NCBI GenBank assembly: GCA_902774295.1
Contig: CACYHP010000003.1
Span: 62,001 to 126,000, forward strand
Reading direction: 5' to 3'
Length of the DNA: 64,000 bases
Source: an uncultured Bacteroidia bacterium
GTDB taxonomy: Bacteria; Bacteroidota; Bacteroidia; Bacteroidales; F082
Shown: piece by piece, positions 25,609 to 34,398 of the stretch
How the letters are laid out: each line of letters starts with the position of its first letter
Numbering within the stretch: position 1 is the stretch's first letter
Position numbers and translations under genes: made by a program
The notes under the pieces: model-generated
The model's input: only the letters and a program-made list of their open reading frames with translations
Databases searched by the model: none
Told to the model about the DNA's origin: nothing

Positions 25609-28494
25609 CTACTTCACTGCCTCATAAAACAATTCATGAATCTTCGTCCTGATGTCGTTTTTTGACAGTTTATTGTTAGATGCATCGGGATAAACTCTGT
25701 TTGACAAGAACACCACAATCAGGTTGTTGGCTGGGTCAGCCCACACGAAAGTGCCAGTAAATCCAGTATGTCCGAAGCTTCTCATCGACGACTGTTTTGC
25801 CGGGGTGTAGAACTTCACCGTCAGGTCGACTTCAGGTTTGTCGAATCCAATGCCACGGCGGTTCATGTTATCAACGAAAGGAGCCGTAGTAAACTTCCTG
25901 ACCGTGAACTCTGAAAGGAACTGTCTGTTGTTGGCATATCCTTCATTAAGAAGCAGTTGCAGCATCACGGCGAGGTCGCGGGCATTGGCAAAGAGTCCGG
26001 CATGACCTGCGACACCTCCCAACAATGCCGCAGCTTGGTCGTGAACGTCGCCTTGAAGCTGCTGCATCCTGAAATAATTGTCGTTTTCTGTCGGTGCAAT
26101 CTTATCTATCTCAATATGTTTCAATGGTTTATAATAGATATGATTCAGATTCAACGGCTTGTAGAAATTCTCTTCAAGATATTTCTCAAACGGCATATTG
26201 GTCACCATCTCCACTATCTTCGGCAGGTAATAAAAGCCTAAATCGCTGTATTTATACCTCTTTTCGATGGTTTCCGATTCTTTCACCGTCTCATAAAACT
26301 CAAATCTGAAATCCTCAGAAATATACATCTCTTTCGCCACTCTGACAGTATGATCCTCGTCGATGGCTTTTCTGAAAATTTCAGGATCCGGCTTGCCATT
26401 TTTCATCATATCCTGATACATCGGAAGCCAAGCTGTCAATCCAGCCTGATGTGTCATAATTTCTATCAGCTTGATGTTGGCTTTGTCAGTATTTTTAAGG
26501 TATGGGAAATAATCGCCGAGCTTGCTATCCAGACTGATTTTGCCGTCGTCGTAAAGCTTCATTATGGCAAATGTTGTCGCAAAGACTTTGGTCAGGGAGG
26601 CAATATCATAAACATCATCGCTCTGAACCTCATGTCCTTCAGCATCATAAGTGAAATGGCCGAAATTCTTCTCATAAATAATCTTTCCGTCCTTCATCGC
26701 AAGAATCTGACAGCCTGGATATGCACCGATGTCAATGCCGTTTTGAGCGATCGAGTCTATCTCACTAATATATTCATTATCAATCAGTTCTACAGGCAAA
26801 GTTTCTGGTGTCAGCATATTTTCAAAACTCAATCCGCTTCCGACCCTGAATTGCTTACTGATTGTGACAGGCAGTTTTCCTATAGGATTGATCTTTCCGA
26901 CCATCACGCCAACGACAGCATTTACAGCATAAGGCGTGTCTTCATAGGCTATAATCACAGCCGCCGGATTTTTCTTGAATTTAAACAATTTCATTGCGTA
27001 AGGACAAGCGAACAGGTTGAAAACCAATCTGTTGTTTTTGCCGCTCAAAGCCTTGACGATATCGACCATATTATCGGTGATGCCGAAGTCTCTTGTCGCA
27101 TAAATCGAGGTGTTTTGGATATTCACAACGATCTGTCTGTAATTCTTCAACTCGTTGACAAACCTTTGTTTCTCTCCGTTTTTCAAATCTTTGTCGACAA
27201 TATATGAATACACGTCATAGCCTTCGTTTTTGAGTTTATTGGAGACGACGTCTTTCTTACCGAAAGTCACGACGGCGACGCTCTGCGATTTGTCGAGAGG
27301 CAGCATGTTTTTGTCGTTTCGGAGCATCGTGACCGCCTCATTATAAAGCCTTTGTTTAAGATTGTCGTATCTCAGCTGATGCAAATCATTTTCCACACCG
27401 ACTTCCGGTTGCGGCACATAGTTATTCAAGCCGAGACGATATTTATATCTCAAAACTTTTTTACAGCTCTCCTCCACCCTTTGTGCAACATCTTCATCAT
27501 CTAATTGATTTACAATGATTTGAATAGTATTCTCAGGGTCTATCGGCATCAACACCACATCGATGCCAGCCATTATCGCTTTAAGTCCAACACTGTCGGG
27601 ATGAACTCCTTTATAGGCGCCTTTCATCTCCATCGCATCGCTGAAAATGATGCCTTCGAAGCCCATCTCATTTTTCAAAAGACCTGTCACGACGTTTTTT
27701 GACACCGACGATGAGAGGTTTTTCACAGGTTCCAAAGCCGGCATGTAAAGATGTCCTACCATCACGCCGTCGACGCCTTTACCTATCAGATATTCAAAAG
27801 GATACAGCTCTGTTTTCTTTATCTCGCTAAGTTTTTTGTCAACTTTAGGCAACGTCTCATGAGAGTCGGTTTTTGTGTCGCCATGACCCGGAAAATGTTT
27901 GATTGTTGGCAGCACTCCGTTGTTTTGCAATGCCAGCGCATACTTAGCACCGTATTCTGCCACAGCCTTCGGGTTCTCGCCAAAGCTTCGCATTCCAATC
28001 ACCGGGTTTGTAGGCTCGTTGTTCACGTCGATATCAGGCGCAAAGTTTACATTTATTCCAATACGGCGGCATTGTTCGGCAATCTGAACGCCCATATCTG
28101 CAATGAGTTCCTTGTTTCGGATTGCTCCAAGCGTCATCTGATAAGGATATGATTTGCCGTCATTGATGCGCATCCCGAGTCCCCATTCACCGTCAATAGC
28201 CACCATCAAAGGGGTCTGCGCCATCGCCTGCCATTGGTTGGCCTGCTTAAGCAAAGGCTCCGCATCAGTACGGAAAAACGTCACTCCACCGATGTTATAC
28301 CTCTCTATAAGTTGCTGTATCTCAGTGAAATAAGCCTTATTCGGCAGATTTGCCCTGACATTGATAAGCTGACCGACACGCTGCTCCTCCGTCAAAGAAT
28401 TATAAACCGAATCCACCCAACGGTCCTCGTCAGACTGGGCGGCAGCTGCTAAACTTACAGCCAAAAACGCGATAAATATATATATCTTTCTCAT
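25609..28494 (-). CDS. GH3 beta-N-acetylglucosaminidase fused to a serine beta-lactamase-like domain
   Basis: An exported 961-residue two-enzyme protein (signal peptide about 1-19). Residues about 25-360 are a GH3 NagZ-type domain with IKHFPGHGDTKTDSHETLP (about 198-216) and the nucleophile region IIFSDAMEMKG (Asp about 286). A linker/GH3 C-terminal part follows (about 370-560). Residues about 575-960 are a class C beta-lactamase/esterase-type domain with SLTK (S-x-x-K, about 633-636), YSDLG and HTGFTGTF. The pairing suggests cleavage of GlcNAc from peptidoglycan fragments in the periplasm plus hydrolysis of an ester or peptide bond (inference). The ATG at 28494 shares one base with the stop of the upstream thioredoxin-like gene, so translation is coupled. 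Confidence 0.92.
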   Translation of the reverse strand: MRKIYIFIAFLAVSLAAAAQSDEDRWVDSVYNSLTEEQRVGQLINVRANLPNKAYFTEIQQLIERYNIGGVTFFRTDAEPLLKQANQWQAMAQTPLMVAIDGEWGLGMRINDGKSYPYQMTLGAIRNKELIADMGVQIAEQCRRIGINVNFAPDIDVNNEPTNPVIGMRSFGENPKAVAEYGAKYALALQNNGVLPTIKHFPGHGDTKTDSHETLPKVDKKLSEIKKTELYPFEYLIGKGVDGVMVGHLYMPALEPVKNLSSSVSKNVVTGLLKNEMGFEGIIFSDAMEMKGAYKGVHPDSVGLKAIMAGIDVVLMPIDPENTIQIIVNQLDDEDVAQRVEESCKKVLRYKYRLGLNNYVPQPEVGVENDLHQLRYDNLKQRLYNEAVTMLRNDKNMLPLDKSQSVAVVTFGKKDVVSNKLKNEGYDVYSYIVDKDLKNGEKQRFVNELKNYRQIVVNIQNTSIYATRDFGITDNMVDIVKALSGKNNRLVFNLFACPYAMKLFKFKKNPAAVIIAYEDTPYAVNAVVGVMVGKINPIGKLPVTISKQFRVGSGLSFENMLTPETLPVELIDNEYISEIDSIAQNGIDIGAYPGCQILAMKDGKIIYEKNFGHFTYDAEGHEVQSDDVYDIASLTKVFATTFAIMKLYDDGKISLDSKLGDYFPYLKNTDKANIKLIEIMTHQAGLTAWLPMYQDMMKNGKPDPEIFRKAIDEDHTVRVAKEMYISEDFRFEFYETVKESETIEKRYKYSDLGFYYLPKIVEMVTNMPFEKYLEENFYKPLNLNHIYYKPLKHIEIDKIAPTENDNYFRMQQLQGDVHDQAAALLGGVAGHAGLFANARDLAVMLQLLLNEGYANNRQFLSEFTVRKFTTAPFVDNMNRRGIGFDKPEVDLTVKFYTPAKQSSMRSFGHTGFTGTFVWADPANNLIVVFLSNRVYPDASNNKLSKNDIRTKIHELFYEAVK

Positions 28495-29306
28495 CAATCA
28501 AAAAATTCTATTATTTCATCAATATCAAATGGTTTTGCAATTATCACCTTGTCTTCATCCAGCAAAAACAGCGACGGAGTCATGTCAACGGCATAATTCT
28601 CAACGATTTTAGAATTCCAACCTTCGTTTGCAAAAATGTTATGATATTTTATTGCCCCTGTCTTTTTCAGCAAACGTCTCACTTTCTTCAAATCACCTGA
28701 AACATTCACTGTCACTACTGTAATATGTTCGTTTTTATCAGCAAATTCAGCAAGTTCCTTAATCAAGTCACGGCAATGCGGGCAGGAATACGACCAAAAC
28801 AAAATTATTGTGAACCTATCCTCGGCAGCGTACAGATTAAAAAGCTTGTCATCAACCGTAACACATTCAATATCAGGAGCTTTACATCCTATTTTAACCC
28901 TATTATACGATTCTGCAATACTGATAATCTCATTCAGCTGTTCATCATTGGCATCAAGATATTCCAAATGAGGCAGCCTGACCATGTAATCAACCACAAG
29001 ATTCGCGCCCAACTCAGAAAATCCGCTTATAAGATATTGATACACATACTTATACATCGGATAGGTCGTGCAGTTTTTCAAAACATTGTCTGCCGCCAAA
29101 ATGTAATTATACATCTGACCTTCCGCCGACAGCTCTTGATTTTGGGCAGAATCGATATACTCTGCCAACGTAGAATCTAAAAATTCCGTGTTTATCAAAG
29201 TAGTGTCATTGAAGTCGATTTTCTCGAGCAAAGCGTTGTTTATCTGCGCTCTCGTCATTGAGAAAGCAGACAGCAACACTATTATAATCAACGTCTTAAC
29301 TCTCAT
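28494..29306 (-). CDS. periplasmic thioredoxin-like protein (TlpA/ResA type)
   Basis: A 270-residue protein with an N-terminal signal peptide or anchor (about 1-21, ending TRAQ) and a C-terminal thioredoxin fold (about 140-270). The redox motif is FWSYSCPHCRDL (Cys 175 and 178, CPHC), with VDMTPSLFLLDEDKVI carrying the cis-proline. The N-terminal 120 residues are an extra helical domain of the kind found in Bacteroidota DUF4369/TlpA-like proteins. Probably reduces or shuttles disulfides in the periplasm. Middle gene of a HEAT protein - thioredoxin - GH3/beta-lactamase operon. The frame opens two codons earlier at GTG; the ATG at 29306 is used. Confidence 0.9.
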   Translation of the reverse strand: MRVKTLIIIVLLSAFSMTRAQINNALLEKIDFNDTTLINTEFLDSTLAEYIDSAQNQELSAEGQMYNYILAADNVLKNCTTYPMYKYVYQYLISGFSELGANLVVDYMVRLPHLEYLDANDEQLNEIISIAESYNRVKIGCKAPDIECVTVDDKLFNLYAAEDRFTIILFWSYSCPHCRDLIKELAEFADKNEHITVVTVNVSGDLKKVRRLLKKTGAIKYHNIFANEGWNSKIVENYAVDMTPSLFLLDEDKVIIAKPFDIDEIIEFFD

Positions 29307-29323
29307 AAACACTTTTTTTCTAA

Positions 29324-30886
29324 TTATTTCAAAATGTTGTCAATCATTTCTTTAAACTTATCGTTTTCAACGAGGAGAAGTGCTTCCTTCGCCTCAAATT
29401 GATAAGCACCGTTTTGATAGGCATCTATTAGTTTGTTGACGCACAGCTCTGTGCCGAAATATGCGAAAACATTATAGTAGCGGGGCATCAGATCCGATCT
29501 GACATGCTTAAGCGTCGAGGCAAATTCATCTTTGGTCTTGTCAGGCATCTTTTGGGTGACATTTTTTATGGCAAGCTGCACATCCTCGACATATTTGTCA
29601 TCGCAATATTCAAGAAGCGTCATCAGATACTGTGCCTCTGCCGGTGTCATCACCAGTCTGAGCAGTTTAAATGCCTCGGCTTTTACGTCAGGATTTGTAG
29701 AATTGGTAAGTTCTCTCACTGGGGTGGCAAAATTCGCCACAGGACGGCATTCCACGATCTGCAGTGCCGCATATTTTTGCTCATTATCACCCAGTCTCAT
29801 CATATCGCTCAAGAATATGACATAATTGCCTTCGTAAGCAATCAACGACTCTTTTATAACCTCTTGATGTTCTCCGCCGAACAATGGTTTCACCGCTTTT
29901 ATACCTTCTGCATAGTCGAGTTTGAATACGGTACGGATGGCAGCGTCAACGGCTTTCGGGTCCTTTGATGAGAACTGTTTCATCACGAAATCCATCTGTG
30001 AGCCGTTTTTAACATCTCCGAGCCAGTCGACGGCGTCAACAGCGGCATCGCCTTTTTTGCATTTTTTCACAACAACTTGTGCAACATCATCATTTGCATA
30101 AGGTTTCAACAGTTCAAGTGCCGCCTTACGCACCTTCCCGTCTTTGTTTTTCAATGCCTTATAAAGTATCGGAATCTCTTTTTCGCCATTTAAAGCCACC
30201 AGCAGACGCATACCGGCGATCTTGCTGTCAGCGGCCTTACTTTTATTAAGCTTTTTAGCTCCTTTTTCAATAATGGCTGTCGTTTCATCGCTGCTTTTTA
30301 TAATCATCAAAGCGTTATAAATCTCAATCTTTGTCGGATCGTCGGCATCATCAAGCCATGAAACAAGCATGTCTTCCATGCTCGTGATTTGGAGTTTGCC
30401 GACGGCATACGCCAACGCATCCTTATGTTGCAGATTATCCTGATGTGCGTCGATATATTTCATTATAGCTTTCTGCGAACCCGGAATATCGCCGATACAC
30501 CTTATTGCCGCGCCAGCTATCGGCTCAACGAAGGCAAGCCGCAGAATATCATCGGCATCATATTTGTTGCAAAACCAAGAAAGCTTTGCAAACAGATATT
30601 CATCGCAATCATAATATTTATATTTCTCAAAGACAATGAAAATCGCGTTCTTCAGAACATCTTTCATCTCCGGATCCCCCGTATACCTTACATGATTCGC
30701 CCAGATGTCAACCTGCGCCTTCGCCTCAGACACCGTTGTTTGATCAGGTGACTTTAATTTCTCAAGGATTTCTAACACACATTCTTCTTTCTTGCAATCA
30801 ATTTTTTCTGTTTTTTGCGCAAAAACCATTATTGGAAGCATCGCCAAAACAGCGAAAACCAAAACAATATTTTTTAAGTTCTTCAT
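29324..30886 (-). CDS. exported HEAT-repeat protein
   Basis: A 520-residue protein with a signal peptide (about 1-23, ending MVFAQ). The rest is alpha-helical repeats of about 30-40 residues with a HEAT/Armadillo look, for example EIPILYKALKNKDGKVRKAALELLKPYANDDVAQVV, AVDAVDWLGDVKNGSQMDFV and YAALQIVECRPVANFATPVRELT. HEAT solenoids bind proteins; no catalytic motif is seen. First gene of the operon with the thioredoxin-like protein (17-base gap) and the GH3/beta-lactamase fusion, so it may be a periplasmic scaffold for them (inference). Confidence 0.87.
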   Translation of the reverse strand: MKNLKNIVLVFAVLAMLPIMVFAQKTEKIDCKKEECVLEILEKLKSPDQTTVSEAKAQVDIWANHVRYTGDPEMKDVLKNAIFIVFEKYKYYDCDEYLFAKLSWFCNKYDADDILRLAFVEPIAGAAIRCIGDIPGSQKAIMKYIDAHQDNLQHKDALAYAVGKLQITSMEDMLVSWLDDADDPTKIEIYNALMIIKSSDETTAIIEKGAKKLNKSKAADSKIAGMRLLVALNGEKEIPILYKALKNKDGKVRKAALELLKPYANDDVAQVVVKKCKKGDAAVDAVDWLGDVKNGSQMDFVMKQFSSKDPKAVDAAIRTVFKLDYAEGIKAVKPLFGGEHQEVIKESLIAYEGNYVIFLSDMMRLGDNEQKYAALQIVECRPVANFATPVRELTNSTNPDVKAEAFKLLRLVMTPAEAQYLMTLLEYCDDKYVEDVQLAIKNVTQKMPDKTKDEFASTLKHVRSDLMPRYYNVFAYFGTELCVNKLIDAYQNGAYQFEAKEALLLVENDKFKEMIDNILK

Positions 30887-30963
30887 AAAAATTTTATTAA
30901 CTCTTTATTATTCAATATTTTACAAAAGCAAAACTCTTTTTCAAGAGATAACTTTTCAATTTA

Positions 30964-30971
30964 CAAATATA
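30964..30971 (-). promoter_or_regulatory. -7 promoter box of the HEAT operon
   Basis: TATATTTG on the minus strand, 77 bases before the ATG at 30886; divergent from the MATE promoter. Confidence 0.5.
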
Positions 30972-31005
30972 ACAATATTAACGCAAATTGCATCATAAAA
31001 TTTCG

Positions 31006-31013
31006 TATTTTTG
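31006..31013 (+). promoter_or_regulatory. -7 promoter box of the MATE operon, leaving almost no leader
   Basis: TATTTTTG ends only 8 bases before the ATG at 31022, so the transcript would begin at or a few bases before the start codon. Confidence 0.5.
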
Positions 31014-31021
31014 CAACGATT

Positions 31022-32350
31022 ATGAATACAAGTATCTCAACTAAGGAAATTTGGCGTATTGCGGTTCCGATAATGATTGGAAACCTGGCGCAGACGCTCA
31101 TCACCTTCACCGACACGGCGTTTCTTGGGCATCTCGGCGTGGTTGCTCTCGGGGCTTCGATGATGGCGGGCATGTATTATTTCGTGTTCACCACCATGGC
31201 GATGGGCTTGGCCATTGGCATTCAGATAATTATAGCCCGACGTTTCGGTGCAAAGGAATACAATCAAATCGGCAGCATCTTCCAGCATGGAGCGGCTTCG
31301 ATACTCATTTTCGGACTGCTTTTATTCACGATAATGAGGATTTTCTCAAGCTCGCTGCTCGATTTCATCATCGAATCGGACAACATCTATGCAGGTGCGA
31401 TGGAATACATCAACGTGCGGCAGTTCGGCATCGTCTTCGTGTGCTTCAACTACCTGTTTCGGGCTTTGTACACAGGGCTTTCCGACACGAAAGTCATCAC
31501 ATATTCCACGATAATCATGGCCACCGTCAACATCATCCTTGACTACTGCCTGATTTTCGGTCACTGGGGCCTTCCTGAGATGGGCATCGCCGGAGCGGCG
31601 TTGGCATCGTTGATAGCCGAGGTCACCGCCACGACGTTCTTCTTCGTTTACACATACGTTAAATTAGGCAAGAGCGAATATGAGCTTTTCAAGCATCATG
31701 GCTTTAATAAGGAGTTGACGCTCAACATAGTACGCATCGCCACCCCGACCATGTTCCAGAAGCTGTTCTCATTTAGCGCATGGTTTATCTTCTTCATCAT
31801 GGTTGAGAAGATGGGCGAACAGGCCATCGGAATCTCATCGATAGCACGCAGCGTGTATATGATTCTGTTCATCCCGGTCTTCGGTTTCCTCGCCACGTCA
31901 AACACGCTTACGAGCCGTATCATCGGGGCGGGACAAGCCGACGAAGTGCTTAAGACGGTATTCAGAATAATTTTCAACTGTGTTTTATGCTGCATACCGT
32001 TGATTTTGGTGTGCGTCTTCTTCCCCACCGCTGTGATGAGCATATACACCGACGACATGACGCTCGCCAGCTCGGCTATCCCGTCGGTTTACGTGATTTG
32101 TGGTGCCATCATCTTTCAAGCCATCGGCGCAATCGCGTTCGAGTCGGTGTCAGGAACAGGCAACACCCAAGCTGCATTGTGGCTGGAGTTCGGCATACTC
32201 TTGCTTTACATCGTCTACATCTGGGTCTTGACAAACATCACCACTAAAGTGGAATGGGTCTGGACTTGCGAATATCTCTACGGAGGCTTAATCGCATTGG
32301 TATCAATACTTTATATTAAATTTGCAAATTGGAAAAAGCTTAAAATATGA
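31022..32350 (+). CDS. MATE family multidrug efflux transporter (NorM-like)
   Basis: A 442-residue inner-membrane protein with about 12 hydrophobic segments in two homologous halves. The N-terminal IWRIAVPIMIGNLAQTLITFTDTAFLG and the second-half ATPTMFQKLFSFSAWFIFFIMVEKMG are the paired MATE_N motifs. Exports drugs or metabolites using Na+ or H+ gradients; substrate unknown. First gene of a three-gene operon: its stop overlaps the next start (ATGA). The likely promoter lies so close that the mRNA may be nearly leaderless. Confidence 0.93.
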   Translation: MNTSISTKEIWRIAVPIMIGNLAQTLITFTDTAFLGHLGVVALGASMMAGMYYFVFTTMAMGLAIGIQIIIARRFGAKEYNQIGSIFQHGAASILIFGLLLFTIMRIFSSSLLDFIIESDNIYAGAMEYINVRQFGIVFVCFNYLFRALYTGLSDTKVITYSTIIMATVNIILDYCLIFGHWGLPEMGIAGAALASLIAEVTATTFFFVYTYVKLGKSEYELFKHHGFNKELTLNIVRIATPTMFQKLFSFSAWFIFFIMVEKMGEQAIGISSIARSVYMILFIPVFGFLATSNTLTSRIIGAGQADEVLKTVFRIIFNCVLCCIPLILVCVFFPTAVMSIYTDDMTLASSAIPSVYVICGAIIFQAIGAIAFESVSGTGNTQAALWLEFGILLLYIVYIWVLTNITTKVEWVWTCEYLYGGLIALVSILYIKFANWKKLKI

Positions 32351-32658
32351 AAAAAATTGAAATAAAAGATTTCGAGCTTTACACCACGGGAATCATCAGC
32401 ATTGCGTGGAAAGAAGGCAAAAAGGACATGTTTCTGAACGTCGACCTCGACCTTGCGGCGATGATGAAGCTCTGCAAGATTGAAGGCATATCATACGAAA
32501 CGGTGCAGAAACTGTCGGCCGACCAGAAGCCTATCACATTCCATAAGGCATCTGTTTTTCTTTTCCAAGAGGACGACAAACCGGGTCAATACTGTCTCAG
32601 CGAAGCAATGTTTGAAGACGATGGCATCGACATCTACTACTGCGAGATCAAAGGCTGA
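32347..32658 (+). CDS. small protein of unknown function in the MATE operon
   Basis: A 103-residue soluble protein, not recognised. It begins within the MATE stop (ATGA overlap) and its 3' end overlaps the downstream exonuclease start by 38 bases in another frame. Composition is that of a compact cytoplasmic domain (ISIAWKEGKKDMFLNVDLDLA, SADQKPITFHKASVFLFQED). Its position suggests co-translation with the transporter or the exonuclease. Confidence 0.72.
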   Translation: MKKIEIKDFELYTTGIISIAWKEGKKDMFLNVDLDLAAMMKLCKIEGISYETVQKLSADQKPITFHKASVFLFQEDDKPGQYCLSEAMFEDDGIDIYYCEIKG

Positions 32659-33184
32659 AGATAACGTCTTACCCGACCTCCCCGACTTCGTCGCCATCGA
32701 CTTCGAGGCGGCGAATGCTGCCACCACCAGCGTGTGCAGCGTGGGAATCGTCATTGTGCGCAACCGCGAGATTGTGGAAGAGTTCTACAGTCTCGTGAAG
32801 CCTGTGCCAAACTACTACGACTTCTACACCAGCAAGATTCACGGCATCAAGAAAAAAGACACCGACAATGCGCCTATCTTCCCTCAGATTTGGAATCATA
32901 TCGAAAAGAAACTCAAAGGATTACCATTCGTGGCGCACGGTTACGAGTTTGAGAAACGCTGTCTGAACTCATTGTTCGAATACTACAAGATGGGACGCAA
33001 GCGCTTCAAGATTTACGACACCAAACGCGCCTCTGAAATAGTATTTCCAGACCTTGAAAACCACAAACTACAGACCGTCGCCATCGAGTGCGGCTACGAC
33101 TTCACAAAACAGAAGAAACATCATAATGCGCTAGCCGATGCGGAGGCTTGCGCAAAGATAGCGATGGAGGTGTTCGATCAATAA
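32621..33184 (+). CDS. DEDDh 3'-5' exonuclease (DnaQ-like)
   Basis: A 187-residue exonuclease of the DNA polymerase III epsilon type: motif I FVAIDFEAAN (D-x-E), motif II region LPFVAHGYEFEKRCL, and motif III HHNALADAEACAKI (H-x4-D). These residues bind two metal ions that cleave single-stranded DNA or RNA ends. The frame is open further upstream (to 32480) inside the previous gene; the ATG at 32621 is the last before the conserved domain, so it is used. Third gene of the MATE operon, with no obvious terminator after it. Confidence 0.87.
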   Translation: MASTSTTARSKAEDNVLPDLPDFVAIDFEAANAATTSVCSVGIVIVRNREIVEEFYSLVKPVPNYYDFYTSKIHGIKKKDTDNAPIFPQIWNHIEKKLKGLPFVAHGYEFEKRCLNSLFEYYKMGRKRFKIYDTKRASEIVFPDLENHKLQTVAIECGYDFTKQKKHHNALADAEACAKIAMEVFDQ

Positions 33185-33198
33185 TTGTTATTTATTAT

Positions 33199-33220
33199 CG
33201 TATGGTTGCTGGTCCTCAGC
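33199..33220 (+). repeat. 22-base direct repeat, left copy
   Basis: CGTATGGTTGCTGGTCCTCA (first 20 bases); 21 of 22 bases match the copy at 34275-34296. The two copies flank the RhuM-like gene. Confidence 0.65.
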
Positions 33221-33298
33221 CTCTCTGCGGGGACAAAGCTACGACACACGTCTACAAAAAAACAGCTTAATCTTCTTTGTTTTTTTAAAAACATTTTC

Positions 33299-33329
33299 TT
33301 GATAGATCAAGATATTTATTATATCTTTG
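33299..33329 (+). promoter_or_regulatory. promoter of the RhuM-like gene with an inverted repeat
   Basis: TTG at 33299-33301 and TATCTTTG at 33322-33329, 20 bases apart. An inverted repeat, CTTGAT-AG-ATCAAG (33298-33311), covers the -33 element and could be an operator for a repressor, perhaps the encoded protein itself. Confidence 0.6.
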
Positions 33330-33375
33330 CAGAAGGAAAATAAACAAGATTTAGTAACCTTTTATTCTTAACAAA

Positions 33376-34236
33376 ATGGATAATAATCTCGAAAAATCAG
33401 TAATTATTTACAGAAGCGAAGACGGAACTATTCAGCTTGAAGTGCAACTTTATAATGGAACCGTTTGGATGAACCGACAGCAAATGTCAACTCTTTTTGG
33501 ACGTGATGTTAAAACTATCGGAAAACATATTAACAATGCGCTTAATGAAGAATTAAAGAATTACCCAACTGTCGCAAAATTTGCGACAGTTCAAAAAGAA
33601 GGTAACAGAATCGTAAATAGGGATATAGATTATTACAGTTTAGATATGGTTCTATCCGTTGGTTATCGTGTAAAATCACAAAGAGGTATTGATTATCGTC
33701 ATTGGGCAAATGAAAAATTAAAAGATTATTTGTTAAAAAGCCATGCTGTCAACAATCGACTTGACAGATTGGAGGTAAAAGTATACAAGCTTGAAGAGAA
33801 AACAAAAGAGATGGAAACCGAAATCAAAGGGCAACTGCTACCACACGAAGGTGTTTTCTATGACGGCCAGATTTTCGATGCATATACTTTTATTTCGGAT
33901 ATGGTCCGAAAAGCTCACAAAGAAATCATCCTTATTGACAACTATGTTGACGATTCGGTCTTGAAGATGTTGAACAAACGAGCAGACGGTGTTTCGACCA
34001 CGATTTATACTGCTCATATTTCAGAGAACCTGAAATTAGATCTTGCAAAGCACAACTCTCAGTATCAGCCAATAACCATTGAGCATTTCAGTAAATCGCA
34101 TGACAGATTCTTAATTATCGACGATGATGTTTATCTCATTGGAGGTTCAATAAAAGATCTTGGAAAGAAAGTGTCGACTTTTGTGAAATTGAGCGTTCCA
34201 AAAGGAGATTTTCTCTTTAAACTATTAAGCTTATAA
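33376..34236 (+). CDS. RhuM-like DNA-binding protein with phospholipase-D-like C-terminal domain
   Basis: A 286-residue protein. Residues about 1-125 match the RhuM family (VWMNRQQMSTLFGRDVKTIGKHINNAL, DYYSLDMVLSVGYRVKSQRGIDYRHWAN), a winged-helix-like N-terminal module common in phage- and island-borne genes. A short coiled coil (about 128-155) leads to a PLD-like domain (about 165-286: FDAYTFISDMVRKAHKEIILIDNYVD, HDRFLIIDDDVYLIGGSI). The HKD motif is degenerate: H-D-R-F-L-I-I-D lacks the lysine, so nuclease activity is doubtful. Flanked by direct repeats of 22 bases, which suggests a mobile or exchangeable cassette. Role unknown; regulation or defence are possible. Confidence 0.82.
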   Translation: MDNNLEKSVIIYRSEDGTIQLEVQLYNGTVWMNRQQMSTLFGRDVKTIGKHINNALNEELKNYPTVAKFATVQKEGNRIVNRDIDYYSLDMVLSVGYRVKSQRGIDYRHWANEKLKDYLLKSHAVNNRLDRLEVKVYKLEEKTKEMETEIKGQLLPHEGVFYDGQIFDAYTFISDMVRKAHKEIILIDNYVDDSVLKMLNKRADGVSTTIYTAHISENLKLDLAKHNSQYQPITIEHFSKSHDRFLIIDDDVYLIGGSIKDLGKKVSTFVKLSVPKGDFLFKLLSL

Positions 34237-34274
34237 GCCATTAAATATCAATCGCCATCCGAAGCTCTAACCGC

Positions 34275-34296
34275 CGTATGGTTGCTAGTCCTCAGC
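34275..34296 (+). repeat. 22-base direct repeat, right copy
   Basis: CGTATGGTTGCTAGTCCTCA (first 20 bases); one mismatch from 33199-33220. On the minus strand the mismatch turns CAG into a TAG stop that ends the small frame at 34285-34398. Confidence 0.65.
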
Positions 34297-34398
34297 ATCC
34301 ATCAATATAGTTGTTTCCTCATTATCTGGATATGTCCCGATTTCAAAAAGGGAACCTGTAATCTTCAATTTACTCAGCGGCTGTAACAACGATTCCAT
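34285..34398 (-). CDS. possible 37-residue small protein or gene remnant
   Basis: A minus-strand frame from the ATG at 34398 with natural-looking composition (LLQPLSKLKITGSLFEIGTY, ending MDAED). It ends inside the right direct repeat. No promoter box is visible and I do not recognise it. It may be the 3' remnant of a gene disrupted when the island was assembled, or a real small gene. Confidence 0.25.
   Translation of the reverse strand: MESLLQPLSKLKITGSLFEIGTYPDNEETTILMDAED

Noticed and set aside
26350..27207. A 285-codon open frame antisense to the GH3/beta-lactamase gene
   Set aside because: It is the shadow of a well-conserved gene; no family motif or promoter.
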